The position numbers and the translations under genes were made by a program. Positions 36,169-46,496 of a stretch of 64,000 nt of DNA are shown piece by piece; within the stretch, counting starts at the first letter, position 1; each line of letters opens with the position of its first letter. The stretch lies in NCBI RefSeq assembly GCF_900220965.1, contig NZ_OBQC01000004.1, positions 1 through 64,000 on the forward strand, in the 5' to 3' direction. The stretch is from Ureibacillus acetophenoni (GTDB lineage: Bacteria; Bacillota; Bacilli; Bacillales_A; Planococcaceae). The notes under the pieces are model-generated. The model saw nothing but the letters and a program-made list of their open reading frames with translations, had not been told where the DNA came from and searched no databases.

Positions 36169-37893
36169 TTAACTTATTTTTTGAGACGACAATTCTGTAC
36201 ATTCTCGGAATGCAAAATGTTTACAACCAATACAAGCATTTCGATTTAAACTACCAATTGCTCGATTAATTGCATCCCCAGTACGGTCATAAAAATTATT
36301 CTCGCCAATCTTTTTAGTTAATCCATTTTGGTCTAAAACTTTTTTCAACTCAGGATTTACTCCTGTTACAAGGAGAGTTCCACCTTTACTCTTAAAATCT
36401 CTAACAATATTACGGAAATATTCTTCCCCCGTCGTATCCATAAACGGAACTTTCCCCATACGTAGGATTAACACATTCGGTTGATAATTGATGCTAGAAA
36501 GAATTCTTTGCTCAAAGGTTTGTGCAGCTCCGAAGAATAATGGTCCTTCAATTGTATAAATACTTACTTGTGGACAGTCATGTTTTGGATTTACAACATG
36601 AGGGAGAACTTTTCCATTACGATCCTCGTGATCTGGAAGCACTTTTGTTACTACTAGCATTTCACTCATTCGTTTTGCAAATAAAACAACCGCAAGCAAT
36701 AAACCAACGACAACGGCATTTGTCAAACTAGTAAATATAGTAAGTAAAAATGTGATTGCTAGAACGAGAGAATCACCTGATTTTAATTTTATAATATGTG
36801 CGAAATGTTTTCGTTCACTCATATTCCAAGCGACAATCATTAAAACTGGAGCCAAACTCGCAAGTGGAATATGAACAGCAAATGGTGCAAAGACTAACAA
36901 AGTTAAAAGAACTACTAGTCCATGAATTACACCAGACATTGGGGAAACCGCACCAGATTTAATGTTTGTTGCAGTTCGTGCAATTGCACCAGTTGCTGGA
37001 ATCCCACCAAATAAAGGTGTCACAATATTTGCAACCCCTTGTCCAATTAACTCCTTATTACTATTATGTTTACTATTTGTCATTCCATCTGCAACTACTG
37101 CGGATAAAAGGGACTCAATTCCCCCTAGCATCGCAATAACAAAAGCAGGTCCAAGTAATACATAGATTTTTTCTAAAGTGATTTCAGGAATTTGGAATTC
37201 TGGTAGTGTACTTGGTATTGCACCATAGGTTGAACCAATTGTTGCAACTTCACCACTAAAAAATATAGCAGCAAATATAGAAGAAACAACAATACCTACG
37301 AGCGCACCAGGAACTTTAGGTAAGATTTTAGGTGTTAACAATTGTACAGTTAAACAGATCAGTGCAATGATCACACTATAGAAACTAATCGTGTTGAAAT
37401 GTGTCGCAATTTCACGTAAATTATCGATGAAATATTCATGTGATTCCATACCCGTTAGTCCGAAGAAGTTTCCAATTTGCCCTGTAAAGATAATTACTGC
37501 AATTCCCGCTGTAAAACCTATTGTTACTGGTCTAGGAATATATTTAATAAGTGCTCCTAGTTTAAAGATCCCCATAAGGACTAGCATGACACCAGCCATT
37601 AACCCAGCTATTAATAGATTCTCATAACCGTAGGCAATAACTATCCCTAGTAAAATAGGAACAAATGCGCCAGTTGGTCCACCAATTTGATACTTAGACC
37701 CGCCAAGTAAGGAAATTAATATACCCGCAATAATAGCTGTGTAAATTCCGTATTCTGGCTTTACACCTGACGCTATGGCAAAAGACATGGCAAGTGGGAT
37801 TGCTACAATACCAACAATCGTTCCGGATAGCAAATCCTTCTTAAATAAATTAAATGAATACCCTTCAAATCTCCCCGACCAAAATTTATCCAT
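36169..37893 (-). CDS. SulP-family anion transporter with STAS domain and Cys-rich tail
   Basis: A 574-residue transporter: about 12-14 membrane segments (20-410) with the SulP signature DLLSGTIVGIVAIPLAMSFAIASGVKPEYGIYTAIIAG and IGGPTGAF, then a cytoplasmic STAS domain (about 440-550, RMGKVPFMDTTGEEYFRNIV). The tail NRNACIGCKHFAFRECTELS carries three cysteines and a histidine that could bind metal; I do not know it as a common SulP feature. Substrate could be sulfate, bicarbonate or a dicarboxylate. It stands alone between spoIIA and pdp, where B. subtilis has dacF. Confidence 0.9.
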   Translation of the reverse strand: MDKFWSGRFEGYSFNLFKKDLLSGTIVGIVAIPLAMSFAIASGVKPEYGIYTAIIAGILISLLGGSKYQIGGPTGAFVPILLGIVIAYGYENLLIAGLMAGVMLVLMGIFKLGALIKYIPRPVTIGFTAGIAVIIFTGQIGNFFGLTGMESHEYFIDNLREIATHFNTISFYSVIIALICLTVQLLTPKILPKVPGALVGIVVSSIFAAIFFSGEVATIGSTYGAIPSTLPEFQIPEITLEKIYVLLGPAFVIAMLGGIESLLSAVVADGMTNSKHNSNKELIGQGVANIVTPLFGGIPATGAIARTATNIKSGAVSPMSGVIHGLVVLLTLLVFAPFAVHIPLASLAPVLMIVAWNMSERKHFAHIIKLKSGDSLVLAITFLLTIFTSLTNAVVVGLLLAVVLFAKRMSEMLVVTKVLPDHEDRNGKVLPHVVNPKHDCPQVSIYTIEGPLFFGAAQTFEQRILSSINYQPNVLILRMGKVPFMDTTGEEYFRNIVRDFKSKGGTLLVTGVNPELKKVLDQNGLTKKIGENNFYDRTGDAINRAIGSLNRNACIGCKHFAFRECTELSSQKIS

Positions 37894-38006
37894 TTTATCC
37901 CTTCTTTTAATAATATTTCGTTTTCTCTCTTTTACGTTACGGTTTTACTCGTAAACGCTGAAATTCTGAAATTAACCTTATTCTAGCATATTTTCCCAAA
38001 AATAAC

Positions 38007-38049
38007 ATAAAAAGTTAGTCGCATATAATAATTGTTATACGCTACTAAC
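38007..38049 (-). terminator. Second hairpin terminator in the sulP-pdp gap
   Basis: GTTAGTAGCGTATAA on the minus strand pairs with TTATATGCGACTAAC (one mismatch region) around a short loop, followed by TTTTTATG. No annotated minus-strand gene lies directly upstream of it, since the pdp operon already ends at 38312. Confidence 0.7.
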
Positions 38050-38311
38050 TTCAAAAGTCGTCTTAATCGATCCATAAAGGGAGAGAATCTGTAGGCGATA
38101 TTCATTTAAGTTATAGCTATTCCCACTTGACCTGAGTGTGATTTATACCTTAATTTTAACACTATCCCTGTTATATAACAATAGTCCCAGTAATATATTT
38201 TTATAGAGTCATATTGGAAGGTTATTATTAAACTAATAATATTGATACCTATCCTTTCCACTTTTAGGAAGTTGGAAAGAAAATGCGTCCAAGATGGCTC
38301 CACAACAGAAA
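38050..38311. other. Non-coding gap between two terminators
   Basis: A stretch of about 260 AT-rich bases bounded on both sides by minus-strand terminator hairpins. A 72-codon open frame crosses it but has no ribosome site and an unconvincing composition. It could hold a small RNA or a decayed gene; I see nothing decisive. Confidence 0.4.
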
Positions 38312-38343
38312 GGAGGTTATCCAATGTGCATTAGATAACCTCC
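38312..38343 (-). terminator. Terminator after pdp
   Basis: GGAGGTTATC (38334-38343, minus strand) pairs with GATAACCTCC (38312-38321), followed by TTTC. It starts eight bases past the pdp stop. Confidence 0.82.
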
Positions 38344-38350
38344 CTACTAT

Positions 38351-39655
38351 TTACTCTGTAATTACCTTTTTAATCAACTCTGGTGCTTCAACCTTTTCCG
38401 CAGAAATAACTATATGCGTATAAAGTTTTTGAATGACATTTTCAATATCGAGTTGATTTGTATGAATCGTTACGAGTGTGTCTCCGATTGCAACAGTATC
38501 GCCTACTTTTTTCTGTAGGACAAGACCTACCGACAAATCGATGGTAGATTCTTTCGTTGCTCGGCCTGCACCTAGTAACATTGCAGCAATTCCAATGTCG
38601 TCTGCTTCCATTTTTTGAATGTACCCTGTTTCTTTTGCAGCTACATCAATTGTGTATTTCGCTTGAGGTAGTTTCGTTGGATCATCCACTACAGATGGAT
38701 CGCCACCTTGAGCAGCAACAAACTTCTTAAACACTTCAAGAGCTTCACCATTTTGAATAACCTTTTCAAGCATTGTTCTAGCTTCTTCGATTGTTTTTGC
38801 TTTTCCACCTAAAACAACCATTTGGGCACCAAGTGTGTAGCATAGCTCTTCTAAATCTTTTGGACCCTCACCCTTTAATGTATCAATTGCTTCTTTAACT
38901 TCCAATGCATTACCAATAGCGTATCCTAATGGTTGGCTCATATCAGAAATAATCGCCATCGTTTTACGGCCAACATTGTTACCGATTTTCACCATGGCAT
39001 GGGCAAGAGCTTCTGATTCTTCAAGCGTTTTCATAAATGCCCCGTCACCAGTTTTAACATCAAGGACAATCGCATCTGCACCAGCAGCAATTTTCTTAGA
39101 CATAATAGAACTTGCGATTAACGGAATGCTTGGAACTGTTCCAGTCACATCACGAAGAGCATATAACTTTTTATCAGCTGGCGTTAAGTTCCCACTTTGA
39201 CCTATTACCGCCATTTTCATTTCATTCACTTGTTTTGCAAATTGGTCACTAGATAGCTCTACATGAAAACCTTCAATTGCTTCAAGTTTATCAATTGTTC
39301 CACCAGTATGACCAAGTCCACGACCACTCATTTTCGCAACTGGAACACCACATGCAGCTACCATTGCAGCAAGTGATAATGTCGTTGTATCTCCTACACC
39401 GCCTGTAGAGTGTTTATCTACTTTAATGCCTTCAATTTTAGATAAGTCAATTTGATCACCTGATTCAACCATAGCCATTGTTAAATCAGCTCTTTCCCTT
39501 TCCGACATGTCACGGAAATAAATCGCCATCATTAATGCACTTACTTGATAATCAGGAATTTCACCTTTTGTATAACCTTGAACAAAAAAGCGAATTTCTT
39601 CTGTCGTTAGTTCTTCACCGTTTCGCTTTTTTTCAATAATATCTACCATTCTCAT
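38351..39655 (-). CDS. pdp: Pyrimidine-nucleoside phosphorylase
   Basis: A 434-residue enzyme that splits uridine, thymidine and deoxyuridine with phosphate. The signature [16 protein letters not shown] (81-96) binds phosphate, and [18 protein letters not shown] (110-127) is the family block. A C-terminal lipoyl/biotinyl-like hammerhead domain ends the protein. The ATG has AAGGAGG nine bases upstream. It follows deoB, which turns the product pentose 1-phosphate into pentose 5-phosphate, so the pair forms a nucleoside salvage unit. In B. subtilis the purine enzyme pupG occupies this place. Confidence 0.96.
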   Translation of the reverse strand: MRMVDIIEKKRNGEELTTEEIRFFVQGYTKGEIPDYQVSALMMAIYFRDMSERERADLTMAMVESGDQIDLSKIEGIKVDKHSTGGVGDTTTLSLAAMVAACGVPVAKMSGRGLGHTGGTIDKLEAIEGFHVELSSDQFAKQVNEMKMAVIGQSGNLTPADKKLYALRDVTGTVPSIPLIASSIMSKKIAAGADAIVLDVKTGDGAFMKTLEESEALAHAMVKIGNNVGRKTMAIISDMSQPLGYAIGNALEVKEAIDTLKGEGPKDLEELCYTLGAQMVVLGGKAKTIEEARTMLEKVIQNGEALEVFKKFVAAQGGDPSVVDDPTKLPQAKYTIDVAAKETGYIQKMEADDIGIAAMLLGAGRATKESTIDLSVGLVLQKKVGDTVAIGDTLVTIHTNQLDIENVIQKLYTHIVISAEKVEAPELIKKVITE

Positions 39656-39712
39656 TTTGAGTGGCCTCCTTACTCGCTTCAGTTTATAAAGATAGTTTTA
39701 TCTTCAACTTCA

Positions 39713-40891
39713 TTATTTTAGATCTGACAAGAAACTCGTGCCAAAAGGAGGTGCAGAAACGTTAAAGTTCTCCGCAATCGTTGCTGCGATATCAGCGAAT
39801 GTATTACGAAGCGGAAGTTCTTTTCCTTCTGTAAATCTTGGTGAGTACACAAGTAATGGTACATACTCACGTGTATGGTCAGTTCCTGGGAATGTTGGAT
39901 CATTACCATGGTCTGCTGTAATAATTAATAAATCATCAGAATCTAATTCAGTTAACACTTCTGGTAAACGACGATCAAATTCTTCTAACGCTTTACCATA
40001 TCCAATTGGATCACGACGATGACCATAATTTGCATCAAAATCTACCAAGTTTAAAAAGCTTATACCATGGAAATCACGTTTTGCAACTTCCACTAAACGA
40101 TCCATTCCGTCTGTATTATTTTTCGTACGAATGGCTTCTGTTACCCCTTCATTATTGTAAATGTCAGAAATTTTACCAATAGCGATGACGTCACGTCCTG
40201 CATCTTTTAATTCATTCATCGTTGTACGACCGAATGGTTTTAAAGCATAGTCATGTCTATTAGAAGTTCGTGTGAAGTTGCCTGGAGCTCCGATAAATGG
40301 TCTAGCAATAACTCGACCTACTAAAAATTCAGGCTGTAACGTAATTTCACGTGCAATTTCACAAATTTTGTAAAGCTCATCTAATGGAACAATTTCTTCA
40401 TGAGCAGCAATTTGTAATACAGGATCGGCAGATGTATAAACAATAATTGCTCCAGTTTCCATATGTTCTTTACCTAATTCATCAATAATTGCCGTACCAC
40501 TAGCCGGTTTGTTTCCAATTACTTTTCGACCTGTTTTATCTTCTAATTGTCGGATAAGTTCAAGTGGAAAACCTTCAGGGTAAACTTTAAACGGTTTATC
40601 AATATTCAACCCCATAATTTCCCAATGACCTGTCATTGTATCTTTACCAACTGAAGCTTCTTGCATTTTTCCGTAAAAGGCTTTTGGTGTGTCGACTTTA
40701 TTTATTCCTTTAATTTCACGAATATTTGATAGCCCTAACATTTCCATATTAGGCATTGTTAGTCCATTCATTTCCTCTGCAATATGTCCTAACGTATCAG
40801 ACCCTTCATCTCCAAAATCACGAGCATCCGGTGCCTCTCCAATACCTACTGAATCCATAACAACTAAGTGTATTTTTTTAAAAGGGTTCAT
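39713..40891 (-). CDS. deoB: Phosphopentomutase
   Basis: Start at the ATG 40891 with AGGAGG seven bases upstream, 392 residues, the usual length; an open frame 29 codons upstream lacks a site. The alkaline-phosphatase-like metal enzyme moves phosphate between C1 and C5 of ribose or deoxyribose. Metal-site motifs are [21 protein letters not shown], and the late [27 protein letters not shown]. Between xerD and pdp, as xerD-drm in B. subtilis. Confidence 0.97.
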   Translation of the reverse strand: MNPFKKIHLVVMDSVGIGEAPDARDFGDEGSDTLGHIAEEMNGLTMPNMEMLGLSNIREIKGINKVDTPKAFYGKMQEASVGKDTMTGHWEIMGLNIDKPFKVYPEGFPLELIRQLEDKTGRKVIGNKPASGTAIIDELGKEHMETGAIIVYTSADPVLQIAAHEEIVPLDELYKICEIAREITLQPEFLVGRVIARPFIGAPGNFTRTSNRHDYALKPFGRTTMNELKDAGRDVIAIGKISDIYNNEGVTEAIRTKNNTDGMDRLVEVAKRDFHGISFLNLVDFDANYGHRRDPIGYGKALEEFDRRLPEVLTELDSDDLLIITADHGNDPTFPGTDHTREYVPLLVYSPRFTEGKELPLRNTFADIAATIAENFNVSAPPFGTSFLSDLK

Positions 40892-41007
40892 TCTGTTTCC
40901 TCCTATGATGTTTACTTTACTTTGAAGTCGATAATCTTTGACTTGAAATAGAAAAACCGGTAATTCTCTTAAGAGCATTAGTAAAGCGCAAGAATAAGTA
41001 TATAAAA

Positions 41008-41919
41008 TTATGCTCTTGGATGGAATTGTTTGTATACTTCCGATAGTCGCGTTTTACTAATATGTGTATAAATCTGTGTTGTTGAAATATCTGCATGACC
41101 TAACATTTCTTGAACTGCACGTAAATCTGCACCATTTTCAATTAAATGTGTTGCAAAGCTATGTCTTAAAGTATGGGGTGTAATTTCCTTTTTTATATTC
41201 GCTTTTTCCGCATGTGCTTTTAAAAGTTTCCAACAACCTTGTCTTGTTAAGCGTTTCCCTCTTTGATTAATAAAAAACGCATCTGTTTTCGGATATTTTC
41301 CTTGCAGCTGATCTCGTGCCGTTTGCAAATAAAGTTCACACGCTTTTAGTGCACTTTTGCCAAGAGGAACAATACGCTCTTTTCCTCCCTTACCGAATAC
41401 ACGAACAAATCCCATCGTAATATGGACATCATTTACGTCTAAACCTATACATTCACTAATACGCATTCCTGAGGCATAAAGCAATTCTAACATCGCAACA
41501 TCACGAACACCCTGTGGTTTACTTCGATCTGGTGTAGCAATTAAAGCATCTACTTCCTCTATTGTTAGTACTCTAGGAAGCTTCTGATCGATTTGTGGCA
41601 TATCTAAATGTATGGTAGGATCAGAATCCGTAACCTTTTCTCGCAATAAAAACTGGTGAAATGATCGAATTGCCGATATATGCCGCGCAATAGACCTTGC
41701 TGAAATCCCTTTTGTTCTTAGGTCATCTAGATGAAGCAGAATATTCGAACGCATAACCTCTGATAAATTTTCAATCCCTTGTACTTTATGTAAATGTTCG
41801 ATATAACTTTCTAAATCTCTTCGATAAGAGGCTAAAGTATTATCGGAAAGTTGTCTTTCCACTCGTAGAAAGTGAATATAATCTAACAATGCATCTACTG
41901 AACGTTTCACAGTTATCAC
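41008..41919 (-). CDS. xerD: Site-specific tyrosine recombinase XerD
   Basis: A 303-residue tyrosine recombinase that, with XerC-type partner, resolves chromosome dimers at dif. The SAM-like N-terminal core-binding domain is 8-95. Catalytic residues are all present: R153 (SGMRISE), K177, H249 and R252 ([11 protein letters not shown]), H275 ([14 protein letters not shown]) and Y284. The GTG at 41919 and a GTG three codons later both have reasonable ribosome sites. Followed by deoB after 116 bases. Confidence 0.97.
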   Translation of the reverse strand: MITVKRSVDALLDYIHFLRVERQLSDNTLASYRRDLESYIEHLHKVQGIENLSEVMRSNILLHLDDLRTKGISARSIARHISAIRSFHQFLLREKVTDSDPTIHLDMPQIDQKLPRVLTIEEVDALIATPDRSKPQGVRDVAMLELLYASGMRISECIGLDVNDVHITMGFVRVFGKGGKERIVPLGKSALKACELYLQTARDQLQGKYPKTDAFFINQRGKRLTRQGCWKLLKAHAEKANIKKEITPHTLRHSFATHLIENGADLRAVQEMLGHADISTTQIYTHISKTRLSEVYKQFHPRA

Positions 41920-42014
41920 CTAACCTTCTTCTTACATTTATCATAGTTTTTTTCTGGCAGGTGTACAAGATTTATCCTTCAAAGATGTTCATTAACAGTA
42001 AAAAACTAACACAA

Positions 42015-42045
42015 AAATGAAAAGACGGCCAACATTTGACCGTCT
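42015..42045 (-). terminator. Terminator of the zinc-ribbon gene pair
   Basis: AGACGGTCAA (42036-42045, minus strand) pairs with TTGGCCGTCT (42023-42032), one G-U pair, three-base loop, followed by TTTC and T-rich sequence. Confidence 0.85.
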
Positions 42046-42053
42046 ACTAATAA

Positions 42054-43616
42054 TTATTTAATTAATACTTTTTTTAAATAGCCTCCGCCATAGAAACTAG
42101 CAAAGGATATGATAAAGGCAAAAATTAACGTACTAACAAATTCAAATCCTAAAGTTATAGAGTTTTTGTCAAAAATATAATCAATACCAATCGTAATACT
42201 AAAGCCATTTACAATGGAAAATTGGATTACTGTAAATAGCACGCCAAAAATCGCAACGTCTTTTATGTTTAATTGATGCAATTGATACGTAAAGTATCCT
42301 ACTACTGCTATGATGATAATAGAAATTAAAAATAGGAATAACATATTATGGAATAAAATATCCGTTCCGAACATATCTATCATCTCTTTATTTCCACGGC
42401 CATTAAACAGCGCACGATAAGAATATGTTTCATAACCATTACCTACCTGGAATTGCCCAAGAATGGACATAAGCCAAGTAGCAATACTTGTATACATTGC
42501 CATAATAAAATGCGGGATGTCCGGTCCATATCTCATAAAATCTTCCATTATAAATACTAGTGAATAGAGATAATTAATCACTAATCCAACGAAAGTTGCC
42601 ACAAATGCTGAAAAAGCATAGATTACAATTTTCGATTGTGGAATTGCATTTGTAAAAACTGACTTCCCAAAATAAGAAACCATTGCAGCACTTCCAAAGA
42701 CTAACGTAGAAAGAATAATAGAAGTTAGGAAAATATCAATAAAAGATGCCGATAAATTAATTTTTAAAGATGCTGCTGTAAAGTATGCATCAACAGTTTT
42801 ACTAAATGAAACACGTGCAAAAATTGAAAAGATGACCATAACAATCGTGTATCCTAATACGGAATAAACAATCCCCTTATAAATTGGCCAATTATTTTTT
42901 ATTGCCATTCGGCCGTACACGATTCCGCCAATCATTAACGCAATAATTGGGATCAGTAATAGTCCGGTAAATAAATTTTTCAGGGAAACTTTTATCCCTT
43001 CTTGTTCGCCCATGGCTCCTACTGTCATATTAAAATCTAAATCTGCGTTATGAATTAACGCCATCATCATTGGGTAGGACGTAAAGTTTGGTACATCTAC
43101 ATTTACTCCAAATTCGTCGGAAATCATCTCTTCAAGCACTTCCGGTTTAAGCAATGCAGCAAAAACGATTGTTTCTTCATCGTAATAACCAATTTCATCG
43201 CTTAATGATGAAAGTGCTGATGATTTAATCCAAAATGCGCCAAGGATCATGATGATCATCGATAGTAAAATCGGAACCAAAATTAGTTTATTCCGTTTAA
43301 TATAATTAAAGCTCTCAGCGGAACTGGTTTTTATTTTTTCAGTATTAATATTTATCTTTGATGGTATTTTGATCGTTGAAATGGTATCCTCAACAATTCG
43401 ATTGAATGAGTTTTTCTTTGTACTTTTCGCTAGGTAAGATTGTCCGCAATTGACACAATAAGAATTTCCTAATTCATTTCTTTTACCACAATTCGCACAA
43501 AACTCATTTGTATTATAGGTGTATGAATTGGCATTACTTGAATCTATTAAGTTTGAAGTATTTGGACAATAAACAAAATAACTGGGATGTTGTTGCCCAC
43601 AATAATTACACTGCAT
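42054..43616 (-). CDS. Zinc-ribbon polytopic membrane protein, family not recognised
   Basis: A 520-residue protein begun at the ATG 43616, which overlaps the preceding stop as TAATG and has AGGAGGGG five bases upstream. The N terminus holds an incomplete zinc ribbon (C3, C6, C17, with the fourth cysteine missing in CPNT) and a complete one (C40, C43, C54, C57). A linker follows, then about nine or ten hydrophobic segments from 112 to the C terminus. No catalytic motif or transporter signature was found. The tight coupling with the coiled-coil zinc-ribbon gene and the divergent TcaA-like gene suggests a shared envelope-associated role. Function is unknown. Confidence 0.75.
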   Translation of the reverse strand: MQCNYCGQQHPSYFVYCPNTSNLIDSSNANSYTYNTNEFCANCGKRNELGNSYCVNCGQSYLAKSTKKNSFNRIVEDTISTIKIPSKININTEKIKTSSAESFNYIKRNKLILVPILLSMIIMILGAFWIKSSALSSLSDEIGYYDEETIVFAALLKPEVLEEMISDEFGVNVDVPNFTSYPMMMALIHNADLDFNMTVGAMGEQEGIKVSLKNLFTGLLLIPIIALMIGGIVYGRMAIKNNWPIYKGIVYSVLGYTIVMVIFSIFARVSFSKTVDAYFTAASLKINLSASFIDIFLTSIILSTLVFGSAAMVSYFGKSVFTNAIPQSKIVIYAFSAFVATFVGLVINYLYSLVFIMEDFMRYGPDIPHFIMAMYTSIATWLMSILGQFQVGNGYETYSYRALFNGRGNKEMIDMFGTDILFHNMLFLFLISIIIIAVVGYFTYQLHQLNIKDVAIFGVLFTVIQFSIVNGFSITIGIDYIFDKNSITLGFEFVSTLIFAFIISFASFYGGGYLKKVLIK

Positions 43617-44038
43617 TATTTCCCCTCCTGTTTCACACCACAGCAAGGACAATACATGTGCTGTTCCTCTATTAGCTGTTCACAAGTATTACAAATAACT
43701 TGTACCCCATTAAAATCTTTAAAATTCGCATTTAATGTTCCGCAATTCCCACAAAATTTCGCACTTTCTTCTATTGAATGTTGACAATTTGTACAATGAA
43801 GTTGATTGGCAGATAATTTCGAGATTGCATTTTGAGTTTGATAGATGATCACATCTCTATGTATAATTTCATTCGATAAATCATTTAATATAGATAGATT
43901 CGCATCATTATTTCTTAGTTGAACATGCGTCAATTCACCTAATTTAATGACTAGATCCATTCTTTGTTCTTTTGCAGTTGTAAGTTGCTGCTTTAGTTCT
44001 CTTATATCAAGACTTCTTTGTTCAGTCATTTCTACCAT
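43616..44038 (-). CDS. Coiled-coil protein with two C-terminal zinc ribbons, family not recognised
   Basis: A 140-residue soluble protein. Residues 5-77 look like a coiled coil (LDIRELKQQLTTAKEQRMDL). Two zinc ribbons follow: C82, C85, C96, C99 and C116, C119, C130, C133. There is no membrane segment or signal peptide. The ATG has GGAGG eight bases upstream. Its stop shares bases with the start of the membrane-protein gene (TAATG), so the two are made together. The divergent gene 140 bases away codes for a TcaA/YvbJ-like protein. Function is unknown. Confidence 0.75.
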   Translation of the reverse strand: MVEMTEQRSLDIRELKQQLTTAKEQRMDLVIKLGELTHVQLRNNDANLSILNDLSNEIIHRDVIIYQTQNAISKLSANQLHCTNCQHSIEESAKFCGNCGTLNANFKDFNGVQVICNTCEQLIEEQHMYCPCCGVKQEGK

Positions 44039-44179
44039 TAAAATATCCTCCGATTTTATTTTTCTATATTAATTCTAATGGTTCATCTATGATTCTAGCA
44101 ACCTAATATCAGGGATTAATTTTTTCCAAATAACATGGTACTATAGTTTTAGTTTACTAATTGGAAAAAGGAGTTAAAA

Positions 44180-45832
44180 ATGAGAACATGTACAAATTGC
44201 GGTCATGAATCGACGGAAAATGAAAAGTTTTGTATTAACTGTGGAGAGCTACTGCCAGAACTCGGTGAAAATTTACTAGATCCCTCTACAGATCAAGAAG
44301 TAGTTTCAAACTCTTCGTTAAACAGTAATGACCAACCAAACGTTGATCCTAGTGATCAAAACAATTCGTATCAACAACAAGAGACTCAACCAACACATTA
44401 TAACGAGCAATATCAACCACAACAAATATGTAGTAACTGCGGAAGGGTTCCTATCAAACCTAGTAATTTCTGTTTAGAATGTGGAACGCCATTACAAGAA
44501 ATCCCACAAAGTCATAATCAATTTGCTGGCTACGGCCCTGTAAATGACGAACTACAACAAAAACGTTCGCAAAATGAACCACCACAGAAAGAGAAAAAAC
44601 CGTTAAGTCGTGGCAAAAAAATCGGTATTATTTCTGCCATTGTATTAATTGGGCTTATTATTGGGACGCATTTCGTTTTACAAAGTATGTTTGATCCAAA
44701 AGGGCAGGTTGATCAGATTACGAAGCATTTTGAAGAAAAAAATGAAAAAGAATTTATGGATTCCTTCATCTTCCCTGAAAATACATATGTAGATGCAAAA
44801 AGTTTTTATCAATTTGTTGATGATAATGAATGGATTTTAGATGACCTAGAAGATGCCGTAATAGAAGGAAAAACATCTGTTAAAAATTCAGACGGTAGAA
44901 AAATTATTAAGGTAACTTCAGAACCGTTCCTACTACTTTATAAAAAAATGGCTTTTGAAATAGTTCCGGTTGAAGTAATAGCTAATAATTACAACCCTGA
45001 CTATCAAATGGAGCTAAAAATTGGTGGACACGACAAAGTAAAACTAAATGATGAAGAAGTGAAAGTGGGATTATTTGCCCCTGGAAACTATAAATATACC
45101 CTTCACTATAAAGATGAGTATTTTGAGGATGAATTAACAGAAGAAATCTATTTAGAAGGTGATGAATATAATTTAACCTTCGATCTAAGTGATCAATTAG
45201 TTTATTTAACTTCTGATATTGAGGAAGCAACGATTTACATTAATGGTAAAAGCACGGGCAAAACTGCAAGTGAAATCGAATTAATCGCGGCACCACTGGA
45301 TGGTTCTGTAGAAATTTATGCTGAAGCAACGAATGGTAATGGTGAAACGATTCAGTCCGATACTTTATATTTATCTGAATATGATACGCATATTTATTTT
45401 GCTGAAGTTCAAGAACAGTATGCTATTCAAGATTTCTATGATTATTACAGTTGGGATGCTGAACAATTATTTTATAATTTCAGATGGGATTATGAATACG
45501 CCGTAAATTCAGCAGACTTTAGCTATGTTGAGGATTATTTCATCGAGGGTAGTCAACTTAAAAAGGATTATGAAAAATTTGTAGTCGAGCATGAAGATTT
45601 GGGCTTCTACTATTATTATTTCATTTCAAATGATGTAGTTGATGTACAGCCACTATCAGCGAATAGTTTAACATTAGATTCACTGGAAACATTTGAGTTT
45701 ACTTCTGAAGAAGATGGAACATGGTATTACGAACGTGAAAAACGTTATACGCTTGAATACGTTGATGGGATGTTACGAATTGCAAATATTGAAGATATTA
45801 AAGAGGTAAATAAAACAAAAATAGGATTATAA
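44180..45832 (+). CDS. TcaA/YvbJ-like zinc-ribbon membrane-anchored protein
   Basis: A 550-residue protein with two zinc ribbons (C4, C7, C18, C21 and C84, C87, C98, C101), a polar Gln/Asn-rich linker between them, one membrane helix (about 147-168) and a large extracellular part. The extracellular part has TcaA-like repeats (FLLLYKKMAFEIVPVEVIANN, VKVGLFAPGNYKYTLHYKDEYFEDE, VYLTSDIEEATIYINGKSTGKTA) and an NTF2-like end. TcaA of staphylococci is linked to wall-active antibiotic response, and YvbJ is the B. subtilis relative. AAAAAGGAG precedes the ATG. Divergent from the two other zinc-ribbon genes. Confidence 0.82.
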   Translation: MRTCTNCGHESTENEKFCINCGELLPELGENLLDPSTDQEVVSNSSLNSNDQPNVDPSDQNNSYQQQETQPTHYNEQYQPQQICSNCGRVPIKPSNFCLECGTPLQEIPQSHNQFAGYGPVNDELQQKRSQNEPPQKEKKPLSRGKKIGIISAIVLIGLIIGTHFVLQSMFDPKGQVDQITKHFEEKNEKEFMDSFIFPENTYVDAKSFYQFVDDNEWILDDLEDAVIEGKTSVKNSDGRKIIKVTSEPFLLLYKKMAFEIVPVEVIANNYNPDYQMELKIGGHDKVKLNDEEVKVGLFAPGNYKYTLHYKDEYFEDELTEEIYLEGDEYNLTFDLSDQLVYLTSDIEEATIYINGKSTGKTASEIELIAAPLDGSVEIYAEATNGNGETIQSDTLYLSEYDTHIYFAEVQEQYAIQDFYDYYSWDAEQLFYNFRWDYEYAVNSADFSYVEDYFIEGSQLKKDYEKFVVEHEDLGFYYYYFISNDVVDVQPLSANSLTLDSLETFEFTSEEDGTWYYEREKRYTLEYVDGMLRIANIEDIKEVNKTKIGL

Positions 45833-45841
45833 GTAGTTAAA

Positions 45842-45880
45842 AACGATCCTTCTGTAGAATTTATGAAGGATCGTTTTGTT
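45842..45880 (+). terminator. Terminator after the TcaA-like gene
   Basis: AACGATCCTTC (45842-45852) pairs with GAAGGATCGTT (45865-45875), followed by TTGTTGTT. Confidence 0.85.
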
Positions 45881-45901
45881 GTTTTCGAGGAAATTCGACA
45901 A

Positions 45902-45937
45902 TTAAAAAGTACTGTATTCTTTTTTCAATACAGTACT
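45902..45937 (-). terminator. Terminator after fur
   Basis: AGTACTGTATT (45927-45937, minus strand) pairs with AATACAGTACT (45908-45918), followed by TTTTTAAT. Confidence 0.88.
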
Positions 45938-45951
45938 CTACCAATTTACGA

Positions 45952-46401
45952 TTATTTACCTTTACTTTCAGTACAGCGCCAACAAATTCCGTGGAATGTT
46001 AGTCGATGATCTTTAATAATAAAGTTCCATCGTCGTTCTACTACAGCTTCCACATCGTCTAATAAGTCTTCTTGAATTTCATCAACAGATCCACACTCAA
46101 TACATACTAAGTGATGGTGGAAATGTTTGGCACCTTCTTGTCTCAAATCATAACGGGAAACCCCATCACCAAAGTTAATTTTATCGACAATTTTCAATTC
46201 TGTCAGTAACTCTAATGTACGATAAACTGTTGCTAACCCGATTTCTGGTGCTTTATCTTTTACTAGTAAATATACATCTTCAGCGCTTAAATGATCTTCT
46301 TCATGTTCTAATAGCACTGCCACTGTCGCTTCTCGCTGTGGCGTCAGTTTATAGCCAGCACTATGTAATTGCTTTTTTATACGATCGATACGGCTTTCCA
46401 T
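45952..46401 (-). CDS. fur: Ferric uptake regulator Fur
   Basis: From the ATG at 46401 (AGGAGG seven bases upstream) 149 residues, the same as B. subtilis Fur. The winged helix is KLTPQREATVAVLLEHEEDHLSAEDVYLLV and GLATVYRTLELL; the metal-sensing region has HFHHHLVC with C100-C103 and C140-C143 forming the structural zinc site. Position between xerD and spoIIM in Bacillales supports Fur rather than PerR or Zur. It represses iron uptake genes when iron is sufficient. Confidence 0.94.
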   Translation of the reverse strand: MESRIDRIKKQLHSAGYKLTPQREATVAVLLEHEEDHLSAEDVYLLVKDKAPEIGLATVYRTLELLTELKIVDKINFGDGVSRYDLRQEGAKHFHHHLVCIECGSVDEIQEDLLDDVEAVVERRWNFIIKDHRLTFHGICWRCTESKGK

Positions 46402-46496
46402 ACGACGCCCTCCTAAACTCATCTCATTATACCAAATGAGTAAAAGTGATTACAAGGGAGGTTTTATTCAAAAATGCTTATATAGTGACGATTTCG

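Noticed and set aside
38106-38324. Minus-strand open frame of 72 codons
   Set aside because: It runs through the pdp terminator, has no ribosome site and an unconvincing composition.
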